This document shows, in pieces, positions 1 through 5,651 of a DNA stretch of 5,651 nucleotides; within the stretch, counting starts at the first letter, position 1; each line of letters begins with the position of its first letter. Under the pieces are notes generated by a model. It worked only from the letters and a program-made list of their open reading frames with translations. It had not been told where the DNA came from and did no database searches. The translations under genes were made by a program, and so were the position numbers. Source of the stretch: an uncultured Odoribacter sp. (GTDB lineage Bacteria > Bacteroidota > Bacteroidia > Bacteroidales > Marinifilaceae); the NCBI GenBank assembly GCA_905193145.1, contig CAJJNP010000178.1, positions 1-5,651 on the forward strand, in the 5' to 3' direction.

Positions 1-37
1 AAAAAATGCGTTACCCTCAAAAAAGGATTAACGCATT
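1..37 (-). terminator. Intrinsic terminator for a minus-strand transcript
   Basis: A perfect 9-bp stem (TAACGCATT at 29-37 with AATGCGTTA at 5-13) encloses a loop that can form a further 3-bp AGG/CCT helix (24-26 with 15-17). Read on the minus strand, the stem runs directly into at least six T residues (complement of 1-6), the form of a rho-independent terminator. On the plus strand no T-tract follows, so it ends leftward transcription. The stop codon of the 39-codon ORF lies at the foot of the stem (28-30). It could instead be a bidirectional terminator serving a gene beyond the left edge. Confidence 0.6.
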
Positions 38-147
38 ACCAAAGAACTAAAATATTGTTTTTGGAAATAAGAGAAGAAGACTTTCGTTTCGGGATGAAAA
101 ACATCCGAATGTAAATAATACTTGCTTCTAATTTCCTGTTGATTCAT
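28..147 (-). CDS. Possible 39-residue small protein, or the body of a small RNA
   Basis: An ATG at 147 opens 39 codons on the minus strand, ending at TAA 30-28. The product begins MNQQEIRSKYY, is rich in aromatic residues (Y, F) and has no signal peptide or clear membrane helix. I do not recognise it. Support comes from its setting. A minus-strand promoter (168-198) lies just upstream, giving a leader of roughly 13 nt. The stop falls within the stem of an intrinsic terminator (1-37), so promoter, ORF and terminator fit exactly. Against it, a 39-codon ORF can occur by chance, there is no Shine-Dalgarno site, and the unit could be a non-coding RNA of about 160 nt with an internal hairpin (92-106). 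The function is unknown. Confidence 0.35.
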   Translation of the reverse strand: MNQQEIRSKYYLHSDVFHPETKVFFSYFQKQYFSSLVMR

Positions 148-167
148 TGTTGACTTCAAAATTTGTG

Positions 168-198
168 CAAAGTAACGACATATTTTGCACATGACAAA
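168..198 (-). promoter_or_regulatory. Bacteroides-type promoter, minus strand
   Basis: On the minus strand, TTTG (198-195) is followed after exactly 19 nt by TTACTTTG (175-168). This matches the Bacteroidetes primary-sigma architecture (-33 TTTG, about 19-21 nt, -7 TAnnTTTG) with one departure, T for A at the second position of the -7 box. The predicted transcription start is near 160. It would drive the short leftward unit at 1-160. The spacing and the downstream ORF plus terminator make it more believable than an isolated motif match. Confidence 0.5.
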
Positions 199-318
199 AA
201 GATACGTTCACTTTTTTACTGAAATAATTTACCGTGTTAATGAAACAGTCGTTTTTCCATTGGCTTTTAATGATTACATTCTTATCTTAAGCAGGCACAA
301 ATCATGAAGTAACTGCAT

Positions 319-353
319 TTTGATGTTTCTTTCAGTTTTTATCCTTATCTTTG
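319..353 (+). promoter_or_regulatory. trpS promoter
   Basis: TATCTTTG at 346-353 is a perfect match to the Bacteroidetes -7 consensus TAnnTTTG. The best -33 candidate is TTTG at 319-322, 23 nt upstream, slightly longer than the usual 19-21, so the -33 assignment is uncertain. The predicted start is about 360, leaving a leader near 20 nt before the trpS ATG. That is too short for a T-box or attenuator. The gap from 199 to 318 between this and the leftward promoter is AT-rich, and I see no gene or clear dyad in it. Confidence 0.6.
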
Positions 354-380
354 TCGCCATTATATAATAAGGTAATAAAT

Positions 381-1475
381 ATGGGAAAAGAAAAAATCAT
401 ATTGACGGGCGACCGTCCTACCGGAAGACTTCATATCGGTCACTATGTAGGTTCGTTGAAACGCAGAGTTGACCTGCAAAACGCAGGTGATTATAGTAAG
501 ATGTTTATCTTCATTGCCGATTCACAGGCATTGACAGACAATATAGACAATCCGGAAAAGGTGCGTCAGAATGTAATCGAAGTTGCTCTTGATTATCTGG
601 CTTGTGGTATTGATCCGACTAAAGCTACGATTTTCATCCAGTCGCAAATACCGGAACTATGCGAACTTAGTTTCTATTATATGGACCTTGTCAGCGTATC
701 CCGCCTGCAACGTAACCCGACTGTGAAATCGGAAATCCAGATGCGTAACTTTGAAGCAAGTATTCCCGTAGGTTTCTTTACTTATCCCATCAGCCAGGCA
801 GCAGACATTACAGCATTCCGCGCAACGACTGTCCCTGTGGGTGAAGACCAGGAACCGATGCTCGAACAGGCTCGTGAAATCGTTCGCCGTTTCAACTATA
901 TATATGGTGAGACATTGGTAGAACCGGAAATCCTGTTGCCGGACAATGCAGCTTGTCTGCGTCTTCCGGGAACTGACGGTAAAGCTAAAATGAGTAAATC
1001 GCTCGGAAACTGCATCTACCTTTCGGAAGAACCGGAAGAAATCCAAAAGAAAATCATGAGTATGTATACCGACCCGGGACATCTCCGCGTACAAGATCCG
1101 GGAAAAATTGAAGGTAATACGGTATTTACTTACCTAGATGCTTTCTGCCTCCCCGAACATTTCGAACGTTATTTACCGGATTATCCGAATCTGGCAGAAC
1201 TGAAAGCGCATTATCAACGCGGCGGATTGGGTGACGTGAAAGTAAAACGTTTCCTAAATTCCATCATGCAGGAGACTTTGGAACCGATTCGCAATCGTCG
1301 CAAGGAGTTCAGCAAGGATATCCCTGCTATCTACGAGATGCTTCAGCAAGGCTGCGAAGTGGCAAGGGCTGCGGCTGCCGAGACTTTGGCTGACGTGAAG
1401 AAAGCGATGAAGATTAATTATTTTGATGATAAGGAATTAATCGAAGAGCAGGTGAAACGTTTCTCGCAAGAGTAA
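381..1475 (+). CDS. trpS: Tryptophanyl-tRNA synthetase (EC 6.1.1.2)
   Basis: Class I aminoacyl-tRNA synthetase, which charges tRNA-Trp with tryptophan using ATP in the cytoplasm. The 364-residue product carries the HIGH motif (HIGH, 18-21) after the TrpRS signature TGDRPTG (9-15). It has the SQIPE segment (88-92), the family AAD with the aspartate (D142) expected to contact the indole nitrogen, VGEDQ (153-157) and a canonical KMSKS loop (203-207). The length is slightly above the usual 330-350. I chose ATG 381 over an in-frame TTG at 351 because that TTG lies inside the -7 promoter box. AAGG at 369-372 may be a weak ribosome site. By alignment from memory with Geobacillus TrpRS, Gln49 replaces the active-site His43. 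The overall sequence resembles the streptococcal-type enzyme. The gene is monocistronic, with no trp biosynthesis genes nearby, and ends at a strong terminator. Confidence 0.97.
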   Translation: MGKEKIILTGDRPTGRLHIGHYVGSLKRRVDLQNAGDYSKMFIFIADSQALTDNIDNPEKVRQNVIEVALDYLACGIDPTKATIFIQSQIPELCELSFYYMDLVSVSRLQRNPTVKSEIQMRNFEASIPVGFFTYPISQAADITAFRATTVPVGEDQEPMLEQAREIVRRFNYIYGETLVEPEILLPDNAACLRLPGTDGKAKMSKSLGNCIYLSEEPEEIQKKIMSMYTDPGHLRVQDPGKIEGNTVFTYLDAFCLPEHFERYLPDYPNLAELKAHYQRGGLGDVKVKRFLNSIMQETLEPIRNRRKEFSKDIPAIYEMLQQGCEVARAAAAETLADVKKAMKINYFDDKELIEEQVKRFSQE

Positions 1476-1510
1476 AAGATTTCGTCTGGGAATAAACATA
1501 ATTATAAGGT

Positions 1511-1551
1511 AAAGGCTGCCCTTCTTTTGTAGAACAGGCAGCCTTTCTTAT
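1511..1551 (+). terminator. trpS terminator, possibly bidirectional
   Basis: A perfect 10-bp stem (AAAGGCTGCC 1511-1520 with GGCAGCCTTT 1537-1546) has a 16-nt loop that can itself pair TTCT (1522-1525) with AGAA (1531-1534). On the plus strand it is followed by the T-rich TTTCTTAT, 35 nt after the trpS stop. It sits in the 94-bp gap between two convergent genes. On the minus strand only a weaker T-rich run follows the stem, so its role for the convergent DUF2339 gene is plausible but less sure. Confidence 0.85.
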
Positions 1552-1569
1552 CGGATATTTTTCAAAGAT

Positions 1570-3993
1570 TCAGTTTGTTTCTTCCTCGTCATTCTTGAAC
1601 AACACATCCTTTAGTTTCTGATAAAGGAATGAAAGTATCAGCAATATCAATCCCAGAATGATAAATACAATAATCTTGCCAATGGTCGGCATAGCCCATA
1701 AATCATCAAAGACGAGTTTGAGCAGGACTAATCCGAAAGTCGCAAGGCTCACCATGCGGAGTAGTTTCTGATGCAGGCGCATGCCCAACCCCATTTGGAC
1801 GAACCCGGCAATGCTTAATGAGAGTGACAGCCCGGCACTGAAATCGTCCACTCCTACTTGCCAAAGGAAAGAGCGTACCATTGTCAGCCAAAGGAGCGTG
1901 GCAAGAATATTCAGATATACGGTGAAACGGGATTTTATGCCGATTGATGTATAGTACATACGTGCTACATAATACAAATTCGCTATTACGAACACAGCTG
2001 TCAGCCATGGTAGTACAACAGGAGGGGAAGTCCATATTCTCTGGTCGCCCCATATATTTATAATATATACAAGTACGTTTGCCCCGATAGTCAAGATATA
2101 AGAAGTGAGATGTTTCGTTATCGGGAATCGTTTTCTGAAAGCATAGCAAACACTCGAAATGGATATGGCTGTAAACAAGAACATAGCTCCGCTTCTCGTC
2201 TCCCCTTCAAAATACAAATTGAATTCCATCATAAATGTATAATAAAGTATGATTACGGAGACGATAAGCATAAAAGGATTCCAGAAGCTGTATTTCAACC
2301 GGCGTGCCGTAGAGAAGAAGGAATGATAATATTCCATTAATAAAGCAAATGCTCCTGTCGCTAATCCCACAAACAAAGAGGTGGCAAATGAACTATTCAG
2401 AAAAATTGTATCCAAGGAATGATGTTCAAACATCACACTATACACATCCATCAAGTAAGAAACGAAAGTGAGTCCTACCAGAACTTTAGCCGCATACTCA
2501 TATACCCTAATTTTCGACTTAACATAAAGCCACAACAACAATACCATTTCCGATGCCCAAAGCAAGGTTATATAGTTTCCGTCCAGTTGAATCGGAATAG
2601 TGATAGAGACAAATGTCAATACAAGTCCCAGTGTGGTATGAACCAGAAATTTATACTCATTGCGGTTCTTCCAGAGCCAAAGCACCAGTCCTAAATTAAC
2701 GAGTGCGATAAACAGGCTCAACAAGCCGCTTGCTTTGAAAGATAATCCCATATTCCGCAAGAATAAGGCTCCTGAAAGTAAATAGATAAAATTATTCGTT
2801 ATAATAACGAATACTAATCCCCGGCTCATCGTCCGCATATTCTCTCCACGAAGGATAGAGAACACCGGAAGTAAAAAGATAAAATAGAACAGAGTAGCAA
2901 ACCAAAACAGATGGTTCGAAATAACCGTAGAACTAGAGGTATAGTTAAACAAAAGAAAGATTCCCATTATCAGGCAAGTAAAGACAAATGAAATCATTGG
3001 AAGTTCACTCCACTTTTTATAAATGGAAAGTCCGAACATACCCAGGTTTAATATGCTCACGTAAGTGAACAGTACCAAATAACTTCCTTCCCCGCTACTC
3101 ACTATGAATGGCACAAGGAATCCTCCTACAAGAGAAATGATAGCCAACTCACGCCGATTATATACCACAGACAGAATAGACATAAACACTGTGACACCAA
3201 TCAGAATGATAAAGGCCATAGTCTGCGAGAAAATATGATAATAATGGAAAGCAATGGCAACTGTAAGATAGAACACAGCGAAAGCACCACCCGCAAGCAG
3301 CGAACTGAAGGTTCGGTATTTCTTTTGCAACCGTTCGGCAACAGCCAGCAATACAGCTCCCGTCAAGAAACCAAGCACGGTACGGAAGGTTTCATTAATC
3401 CAGTTTTTATCAATGGCATACTTTACAAAGAAGCCTACACCGATTACAAATATAAGGATACCAATCTTCCCGAAAAGGTTCTCACCGATGAATTTTTCAT
3501 AGTTCACCTGCTTCTTTTGTTTCGGAACAGTCGGGGCAACCGGAACAACCGGAGTAGCCGGAGTAACCGGTACAACTGGCACAGTCGAAGATTCAGCGGA
3601 TTCCTTCCGAACAGCCTCTACGCAAACTTCCTCCATTCTTGTTTCAAGCGTCTTTTCAGGCGTCTTTTCCAATGTCTCACGGACAACTGCTTCAACAACC
3701 GGTTCGTGTTTTTCCTGAACAGCCTCTTCTCGTTGTCCGGTCTTTACTGCCTTAACATGCTCTGCCGCTTGAGGCATCACAGGAATATCTTTTGTTTCTT
3801 TTTCTGATATTTCCTCTTTCGGCTTGGAGGCTTCAGCAACAGAATTTTGCTGAACCTTGAGATAATCTTCCATCCGTTTCTTTATCTCATTCAACTCTTT
3901 CTCTATTTTTCCGAAGCGATTGTCCAACCTACTCAATAAAATAAATAACATAACCAAAACGAGTAGTGCATATACGGTATTAAAGTCGTCCAT
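1570..3993 (-). CDS. DUF2339 family multi-pass membrane protein
   Basis: An 807-residue inner-membrane protein of unknown function. An N-terminal helix (about 6-20) is followed by a heptad-like charged stretch (21-50), probably a coiled coil. A Glu/Lys-rich linker (51-136) leads to seven x-x-Pro triplets (137-157). The DUF2339 hallmark begins at about 165 (NYEKFIGENLFGKIGI, then VIGVGFFVKYAID...WI). A second conserved block is ELAIISLVGGFLVPFI (282-297). From about 173 to 791 I count some 22 further hydrophobic segments, and the tail ends in short charged residues. The length is typical of the family. No catalytic motif is visible. The start at 3993 lies about 20 nt below a good -7 box. It is convergent with trpS and divergent from the unknown pair at 4275-5472, with which it may share control. 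The family assignment is firm; a transport or envelope role would be speculation. Confidence 0.88.
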   Translation of the reverse strand: MDDFNTVYALLVLVMLFILLSRLDNRFGKIEKELNEIKKRMEDYLKVQQNSVAEASKPKEEISEKETKDIPVMPQAAEHVKAVKTGQREEAVQEKHEPVVEAVVRETLEKTPEKTLETRMEEVCVEAVRKESAESSTVPVVPVTPATPVVPVAPTVPKQKKQVNYEKFIGENLFGKIGILIFVIGVGFFVKYAIDKNWINETFRTVLGFLTGAVLLAVAERLQKKYRTFSSLLAGGAFAVFYLTVAIAFHYYHIFSQTMAFIILIGVTVFMSILSVVYNRRELAIISLVGGFLVPFIVSSGEGSYLVLFTYVSILNLGMFGLSIYKKWSELPMISFVFTCLIMGIFLLFNYTSSSTVISNHLFWFATLFYFIFLLPVFSILRGENMRTMSRGLVFVIITNNFIYLLSGALFLRNMGLSFKASGLLSLFIALVNLGLVLWLWKNRNEYKFLVHTTLGLVLTFVSITIPIQLDGNYITLLWASEMVLLLWLYVKSKIRVYEYAAKVLVGLTFVSYLMDVYSVMFEHHSLDTIFLNSSFATSLFVGLATGAFALLMEYYHSFFSTARRLKYSFWNPFMLIVSVIILYYTFMMEFNLYFEGETRSGAMFLFTAISISSVCYAFRKRFPITKHLTSYILTIGANVLVYIINIWGDQRIWTSPPVVLPWLTAVFVIANLYYVARMYYTSIGIKSRFTVYLNILATLLWLTMVRSFLWQVGVDDFSAGLSLSLSIAGFVQMGLGMRLHQKLLRMVSLATFGLVLLKLVFDDLWAMPTIGKIIVFIILGLILLILSFLYQKLKDVLFKNDEEETN
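3523..3585 (-). repeat. 9-bp tandem repeat coding for seven x-x-Pro triplets
   Basis: Seven consecutive 9-bp units lie inside the DUF2339 gene, of the form GGnnnnnCC on the plus strand with variation in the outer copies. In frame they encode TVP, VVP, VTP, ATP, VVP, VAP and TVP (residues 137-157). The array links the charged N-terminal region to the membrane core and probably forms an extended, stiff linker. Because the unit is a multiple of three, copy-number change would alter linker length without shifting the frame. Confidence 0.8.
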
Positions 3994-4020
3994 AATATTC
4001 CAGATTTGAGTTCCATATCA

Positions 4021-4054
4021 CAAATATAGATAATTATTAATAGCTCCAATCAAT
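4021..4054 (-). promoter_or_regulatory. Promoter of the DUF2339 gene
   Basis: On the minus strand TATATTTG (4028-4021) matches TAnnTTTG exactly. Upstream, two ATTG tetramers (4049-4046 and 4054-4051) are candidates for a weak -33 element, with spacers of 17 and 22 nt, neither ideal. The predicted start is near 4014, about 20 nt before the ATG at 3993, similar to the leader predicted for trpS. Confidence 0.55.
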
Positions 4055-4063
4055 TGTTATTAA

Positions 4064-4107
4064 ATTATTTGGATTATCCCAATAATGCAATTTTACATCA
4101 ATTGCAT
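4064..4107. promoter_or_regulatory. Overlapping dyads in the divergent promoter gap
   Basis: Two inverted repeats overlap here. The first pairs ATTATTTGG (4064-4072) with CCCAATAAT (4078-4086), 8 of 9 positions complementary around a 5-nt centre. The second is a perfect 8-bp dyad, ATGCAATT (4085-4092) and AATTGCAT (4100-4107), with a 7-nt spacer. They share two bases, so as structures they would be mutually exclusive. They lie between the two divergent promoters, where a regulator could act on both. No poly-T follows either, so they are not terminators. Operator function is inferred from symmetry and position only. Confidence 0.35.
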
Positions 4108-4150
4108 AAATCAGGATACAAATCCTCTAAATCAGGAAAAAAATCTCCTC
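4107..4150. repeat. Direct repeat with 21-bp period, candidate regulator sites
   Basis: TAAATCAGGA occurs at 4107-4116 and again at 4128-4137, 21 bp apart, about two helical turns. Each is followed by a related segment ending in CCTC, so the whole is an imperfect tandem duplication (4107-4127 and 4128-4150). The first unit contains a small dyad, AGGAT (4113-4117) and ATCCT (4122-4126). The helically phased repeats next to the dyads at 4064-4107 and 67 bp upstream of the plus-strand -7 box suggest protein binding. A chance or slippage origin in AT-rich DNA cannot be excluded. Confidence 0.35.
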
Positions 4151-4216
4151 ATTTTATAAAAAAGAATAGAGCTTACAAATTCCAAACAATTATACGGCTT
4201 TTATTCTTCTTTTTCC

Positions 4217-4224
4217 TATCTTTG
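4217..4224 (+). promoter_or_regulatory. Promoter -7 box of the two-gene operon
   Basis: TATCTTTG is a perfect match to the Bacteroidetes -7 consensus and identical to the box before trpS. No convincing TTTG lies 19-21 nt upstream, so the promoter may depend on an activator or tolerate a poor -33 element. The predicted start is near 4231, giving a leader of about 44 nt before the ATG at 4275. Confidence 0.55.
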
Positions 4225-4274
4225 CCACAATATCAATAAAAATCACACAAATTATTCACTTAAACACAAGAAGC

Positions 4275-4733
4275 ATGAAGCACCTTAAATTTCTATTTGC
4301 ACTTGGCGGCATTCTTTTCTTATCTTGCCAAACAGTATCCGCACGTGGTTTAAAAATCCCTTTCGGCGACCGCGAAGTATTAACCAAAGTAGCAGATTTG
4401 CCTGATACCGAAGAGTACCAAACAGACGATGGAAACTACATTGATCTGGCAACTTTCCATCAGGAGTTCAACATCGCTTACATTCTCCCTCTATACATAG
4501 AGAAAGAGCCTCGCCTGGTCGGCTATTGCGAAAAGGAAGACACTTACTATGAACTGACGGAAGAACAACTGGCTACCATCCTAAAAGAAAATAATTTGGA
4601 TGGAGAGAAGTTGAACAAGGTCGGTTTCTATTCCCGTTATGGCGGTAAAGCTGTCGGACTTCTTATAATTGCCCTTATCATTTGGGGATGTATTCCTGGA
4701 AAAAAGAAAGAAGTGAAACCCGTGGAAGTATAA
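4275..4733 (+). CDS. Exported protein of unknown function with a C-terminal membrane helix
   Basis: A 152-residue protein that I do not recognise. Residues 1-23 form a signal peptide: basic MKHLK start, a hydrophobic core to about 17, then a plausible signal peptidase I site after VSA (21-23). Cys18 follows FLS, a poor lipobox, so lipoprotein processing is possible but less likely. Residues 24-122 are polar and acidic, with the aromatic-rich stretch YCEKEDTYYELTEEQ. A single hydrophobic segment (about 124-141) is followed by GKKKEVK. This predicts a protein with its soluble part outside the cytoplasm and a short basic tail inside. It is the first gene of a probable operon, with only 37 bp and no promoter match before the next ORF. 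Its partner is also membrane-anchored, so the two may act together at the inner membrane. Confidence 0.8.
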   Translation: MKHLKFLFALGGILFLSCQTVSARGLKIPFGDREVLTKVADLPDTEEYQTDDGNYIDLATFHQEFNIAYILPLYIEKEPRLVGYCEKEDTYYELTEEQLATILKENNLDGEKLNKVGFYSRYGGKAVGLLIIALIIWGCIPGKKKEVKPVEV

Positions 4734-4770
4734 AACAAACCATTATTAATAACATTAAAAAGTACAAACT

Positions 4771-5472
4771 ATGTCTATTTACACCTTTATTCCGGTCATT
4801 TTCATTGTTCTATATCTAGGATACTGGTTTTACATGAAAAACAAAAACTCGCAACAGGCACAAGTAGTGAACAACACCGATTTCAAAGCTGAATTTGCAA
4901 ATGCAGAACAGTATAAAAACCTCTGCTTAAACTCTGATTTATCTTTCCTGAAAGAAGCTATGGGAGAAGAAAAAATTGACGCTTTCAACTATGCCAGCAA
5001 TGAGTATGGTGTAGCATCCGCACTCAAAGACGGAATGAAAGATAAGCTGAAAGGAATGGCCACTTTAGGAACTGTACGTTTCAATACCGTACAAACTCCC
5101 AAATATCTGGTATTGAGCGGAGACAATCTGCACCTATTCGATACAGACACAGATGGAGAAATCGACAATCATTTTGTATTCAATCAGGCGCGTCTTGAAA
5201 ATTCCCGTCTCATCGCAATTCCTATGGAGGGACAAGTACAAGCACAGGCACAAGCCAGAGGAAACAACGTGAAAGCATACAAACTTTCATTGCAAACCGA
5301 CGAGAAACCTGTTGAACTCATTATCTACTCCTGTCTGATATTTACAAATATCCCGGAGATTCCGACAGATCCACAAGAAACAATACAGGATATTATCATT
5401 GGCAATGACTTCTTGAAACAATTGGGTGACAAATATCCTAATTTGAAAGTCTCATTGCCGATATTTAGCTAA
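4771..5472 (+). CDS. N-terminally anchored protein of unknown function with an EF-hand-like loop
   Basis: A 233-residue protein that I do not recognise. One hydrophobic segment (about 4-21) followed by MKNKNS predicts an uncleaved N-terminal anchor with the rest in the cytoplasm, though orientation is inferred. Residues 36-97 look helical. Residues 103-190 alternate hydrophobic and polar residues like a beta-rich domain; a PH-like fold is possible but unproven. Between predicted strands lies DTDTDGEID (124-132). It matches the first positions of a calcium-binding EF-hand loop (DxDxDGxI), but the twelfth position is Phe135 instead of Glu. A Gln/Ala-rich turn, QVQAQAQARG, sits at 155-164. The gene follows its neighbour by 37 bp with an A-rich leader and no promoter, so co-transcription is likely. 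No clear terminator follows it. Confidence 0.8.
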   Translation: MSIYTFIPVIFIVLYLGYWFYMKNKNSQQAQVVNNTDFKAEFANAEQYKNLCLNSDLSFLKEAMGEEKIDAFNYASNEYGVASALKDGMKDKLKGMATLGTVRFNTVQTPKYLVLSGDNLHLFDTDTDGEIDNHFVFNQARLENSRLIAIPMEGQVQAQAQARGNNVKAYKLSLQTDEKPVELIIYSCLIFTNIPEIPTDPQETIQDIIIGNDFLKQLGDKYPNLKVSLPIFS

Positions 5473-5544
5473 AGAAGGACATATACTTAGAAAAAATAAC
5501 AGTGGAAGGTTAGCTAGTTACCAAACATTATGCGTCCTGCGTCC

Positions 5545-5565
5545 CGGCGGATTTGCAATCCGCCG
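5545..5565. repeat. REP-like palindrome, copy 1 (perfect 9-bp hairpin)
   Basis: CGGCGGATT (5545-5553), loop TGC, AATCCGCCG (5557-5565) form a perfect hairpin in a GC-rich patch unlike the AT-rich flanks. No T-tract follows on either strand, so it is not an ordinary terminator. The core ATTTGCAATCC recurs in changed form at 5582-5592 and 5604-5614. Small palindromes in clusters are typical of REP elements mobilised by RAYT (IS200-related) transposases. That assignment is an inference from form. Confidence 0.55.
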
Positions 5566-5579
5566 TTCTCCGAGTATCA

Positions 5580-5614
5580 GGATTTATAATCCGCAACTAG
5601 GCCATTGACAATCC
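5580..5614. repeat. REP-like palindrome, degenerate copies 2 and 3
   Basis: Copy 2 pairs GGATT (5580-5584) with AATCC (5588-5592) around TAT and keeps the GC after it. Copy 3 keeps only the core, ATTGACAATCC (5604-5614), with GGCC before and AGCC after. Core starts are 31 and 22 bp apart. Together with copy 1 they form a cluster reaching toward the window edge. I see no gene in 5473-5651: no reading frame there is both long and open. Confidence 0.4.
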
Positions 5615-5651
5615 AGCCACCGCAAATATCCGTACGGTCAACAGTAGCCAT

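Noticed and set aside
199..380. T-box riboswitch or trp attenuator upstream of trpS
   Set aside because: The predicted leader is only about 20 nt. No specifier/antiterminator structure, Trp-codon leader peptide or terminator lies between promoter and gene.
657..1094. 145-codon minus-strand ORF within trpS
   Set aside because: Antisense shadow of a firmly identified housekeeping gene, with no independent signals.
1706..2149. 147-codon minus-strand ORF in another frame of the DUF2339 gene
   Set aside because: Overlaps the real gene on the same strand out of frame, and its composition is unlike a normal protein.
3235..3807. 190-codon plus-strand ORF
   Set aside because: It lies wholly inside the DUF2339 gene on the opposite strand. 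Its composition (Arg/Asn/Ser-rich runs) reflects the antisense of the repeat-coding region, and it has no promoter or family resemblance.
4054..4239. 61-codon plus-strand ORF in the divergent gap
   Set aside because: It starts at TTG, is low-complexity and Lys/Phe rich, covers the dyad cluster and runs through the TATCTTTG promoter box. It looks like intergenic DNA that happens to be open.
5508..5523. Imperfect palindrome around TAGCTA as an operon terminator
   Set aside because: Only about three outer base pairs are certain and no T-tract follows, so it does not meet the form of an intrinsic terminator.
5628..5651. Possible minus-strand coding start at the right edge (ATG at 5651)
   Set aside because: The frame stops after 24 codons within the palindrome cluster and has no homology I can recognise.

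Overview
The window looks like a chromosomal stretch from a gut-type Bacteroides (order Bacteroidales). Three things point there. The tryptophanyl-tRNA synthetase is of the 'TGDRPTG...HIGH' type. The sequence is AT-rich, with A-rich translation leaders and weak or no Shine-Dalgarno sites. Matches to the Bacteroidetes sigma promoter (-33 TTTG / -7 TAnnTTTG) recur in the intergenic gaps.

Layout, left to right. Positions 1-198 hold what looks like a very compact minus-strand transcription unit: a promoter at 168-198, a 39-codon ORF at 28-147 and an intrinsic terminator at 1-37 whose stem contains the ORF stop codon. It could make a small protein or a small RNA. Positions 199-345 hold no gene that I can support. 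A perfect TATCTTTG -7 box (346-353) then precedes trpS (381-1475, plus), which encodes tryptophanyl-tRNA synthetase. It ends in a strong hairpin (1511-1551) lying between trpS and a convergent gene. That gene (1570-3993, minus) encodes an 807-residue, roughly 23-helix membrane protein of the DUF2339 family. It has an N-terminal membrane anchor, a coiled-coil/charged linker and a 9-bp tandem repeat coding for seven x-x-Pro triplets.

The 281-bp divergent gap at 3994-4274 has a promoter at each end. Between them lies a cluster of overlapping dyads and a 21-bp-period direct repeat, which looks like a shared control region. Rightward from it runs a probable two-gene operon of unknown function. The first gene (4275-4733) encodes a secreted or exported protein with a C-terminal membrane helix. 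The second (4771-5472) encodes an N-terminally anchored protein with a soluble domain that carries an EF-hand-like DTDTDG loop.

The right edge (5531-5651) is non-coding and more GC-rich. It holds three degenerate copies of a palindromic ATTnnnAATCC element, the first forming a perfect 9-bp hairpin. It resembles REP/RAYT-type mobile repeats.

How the genes work together: trpS is a housekeeping gene with no visible functional link to its neighbours. The DUF2339 gene and the divergent pair may be co-controlled from the shared gap, and all three encode envelope proteins. No known defence, CRISPR, toxin-antitoxin or biosynthetic system is recognisable.
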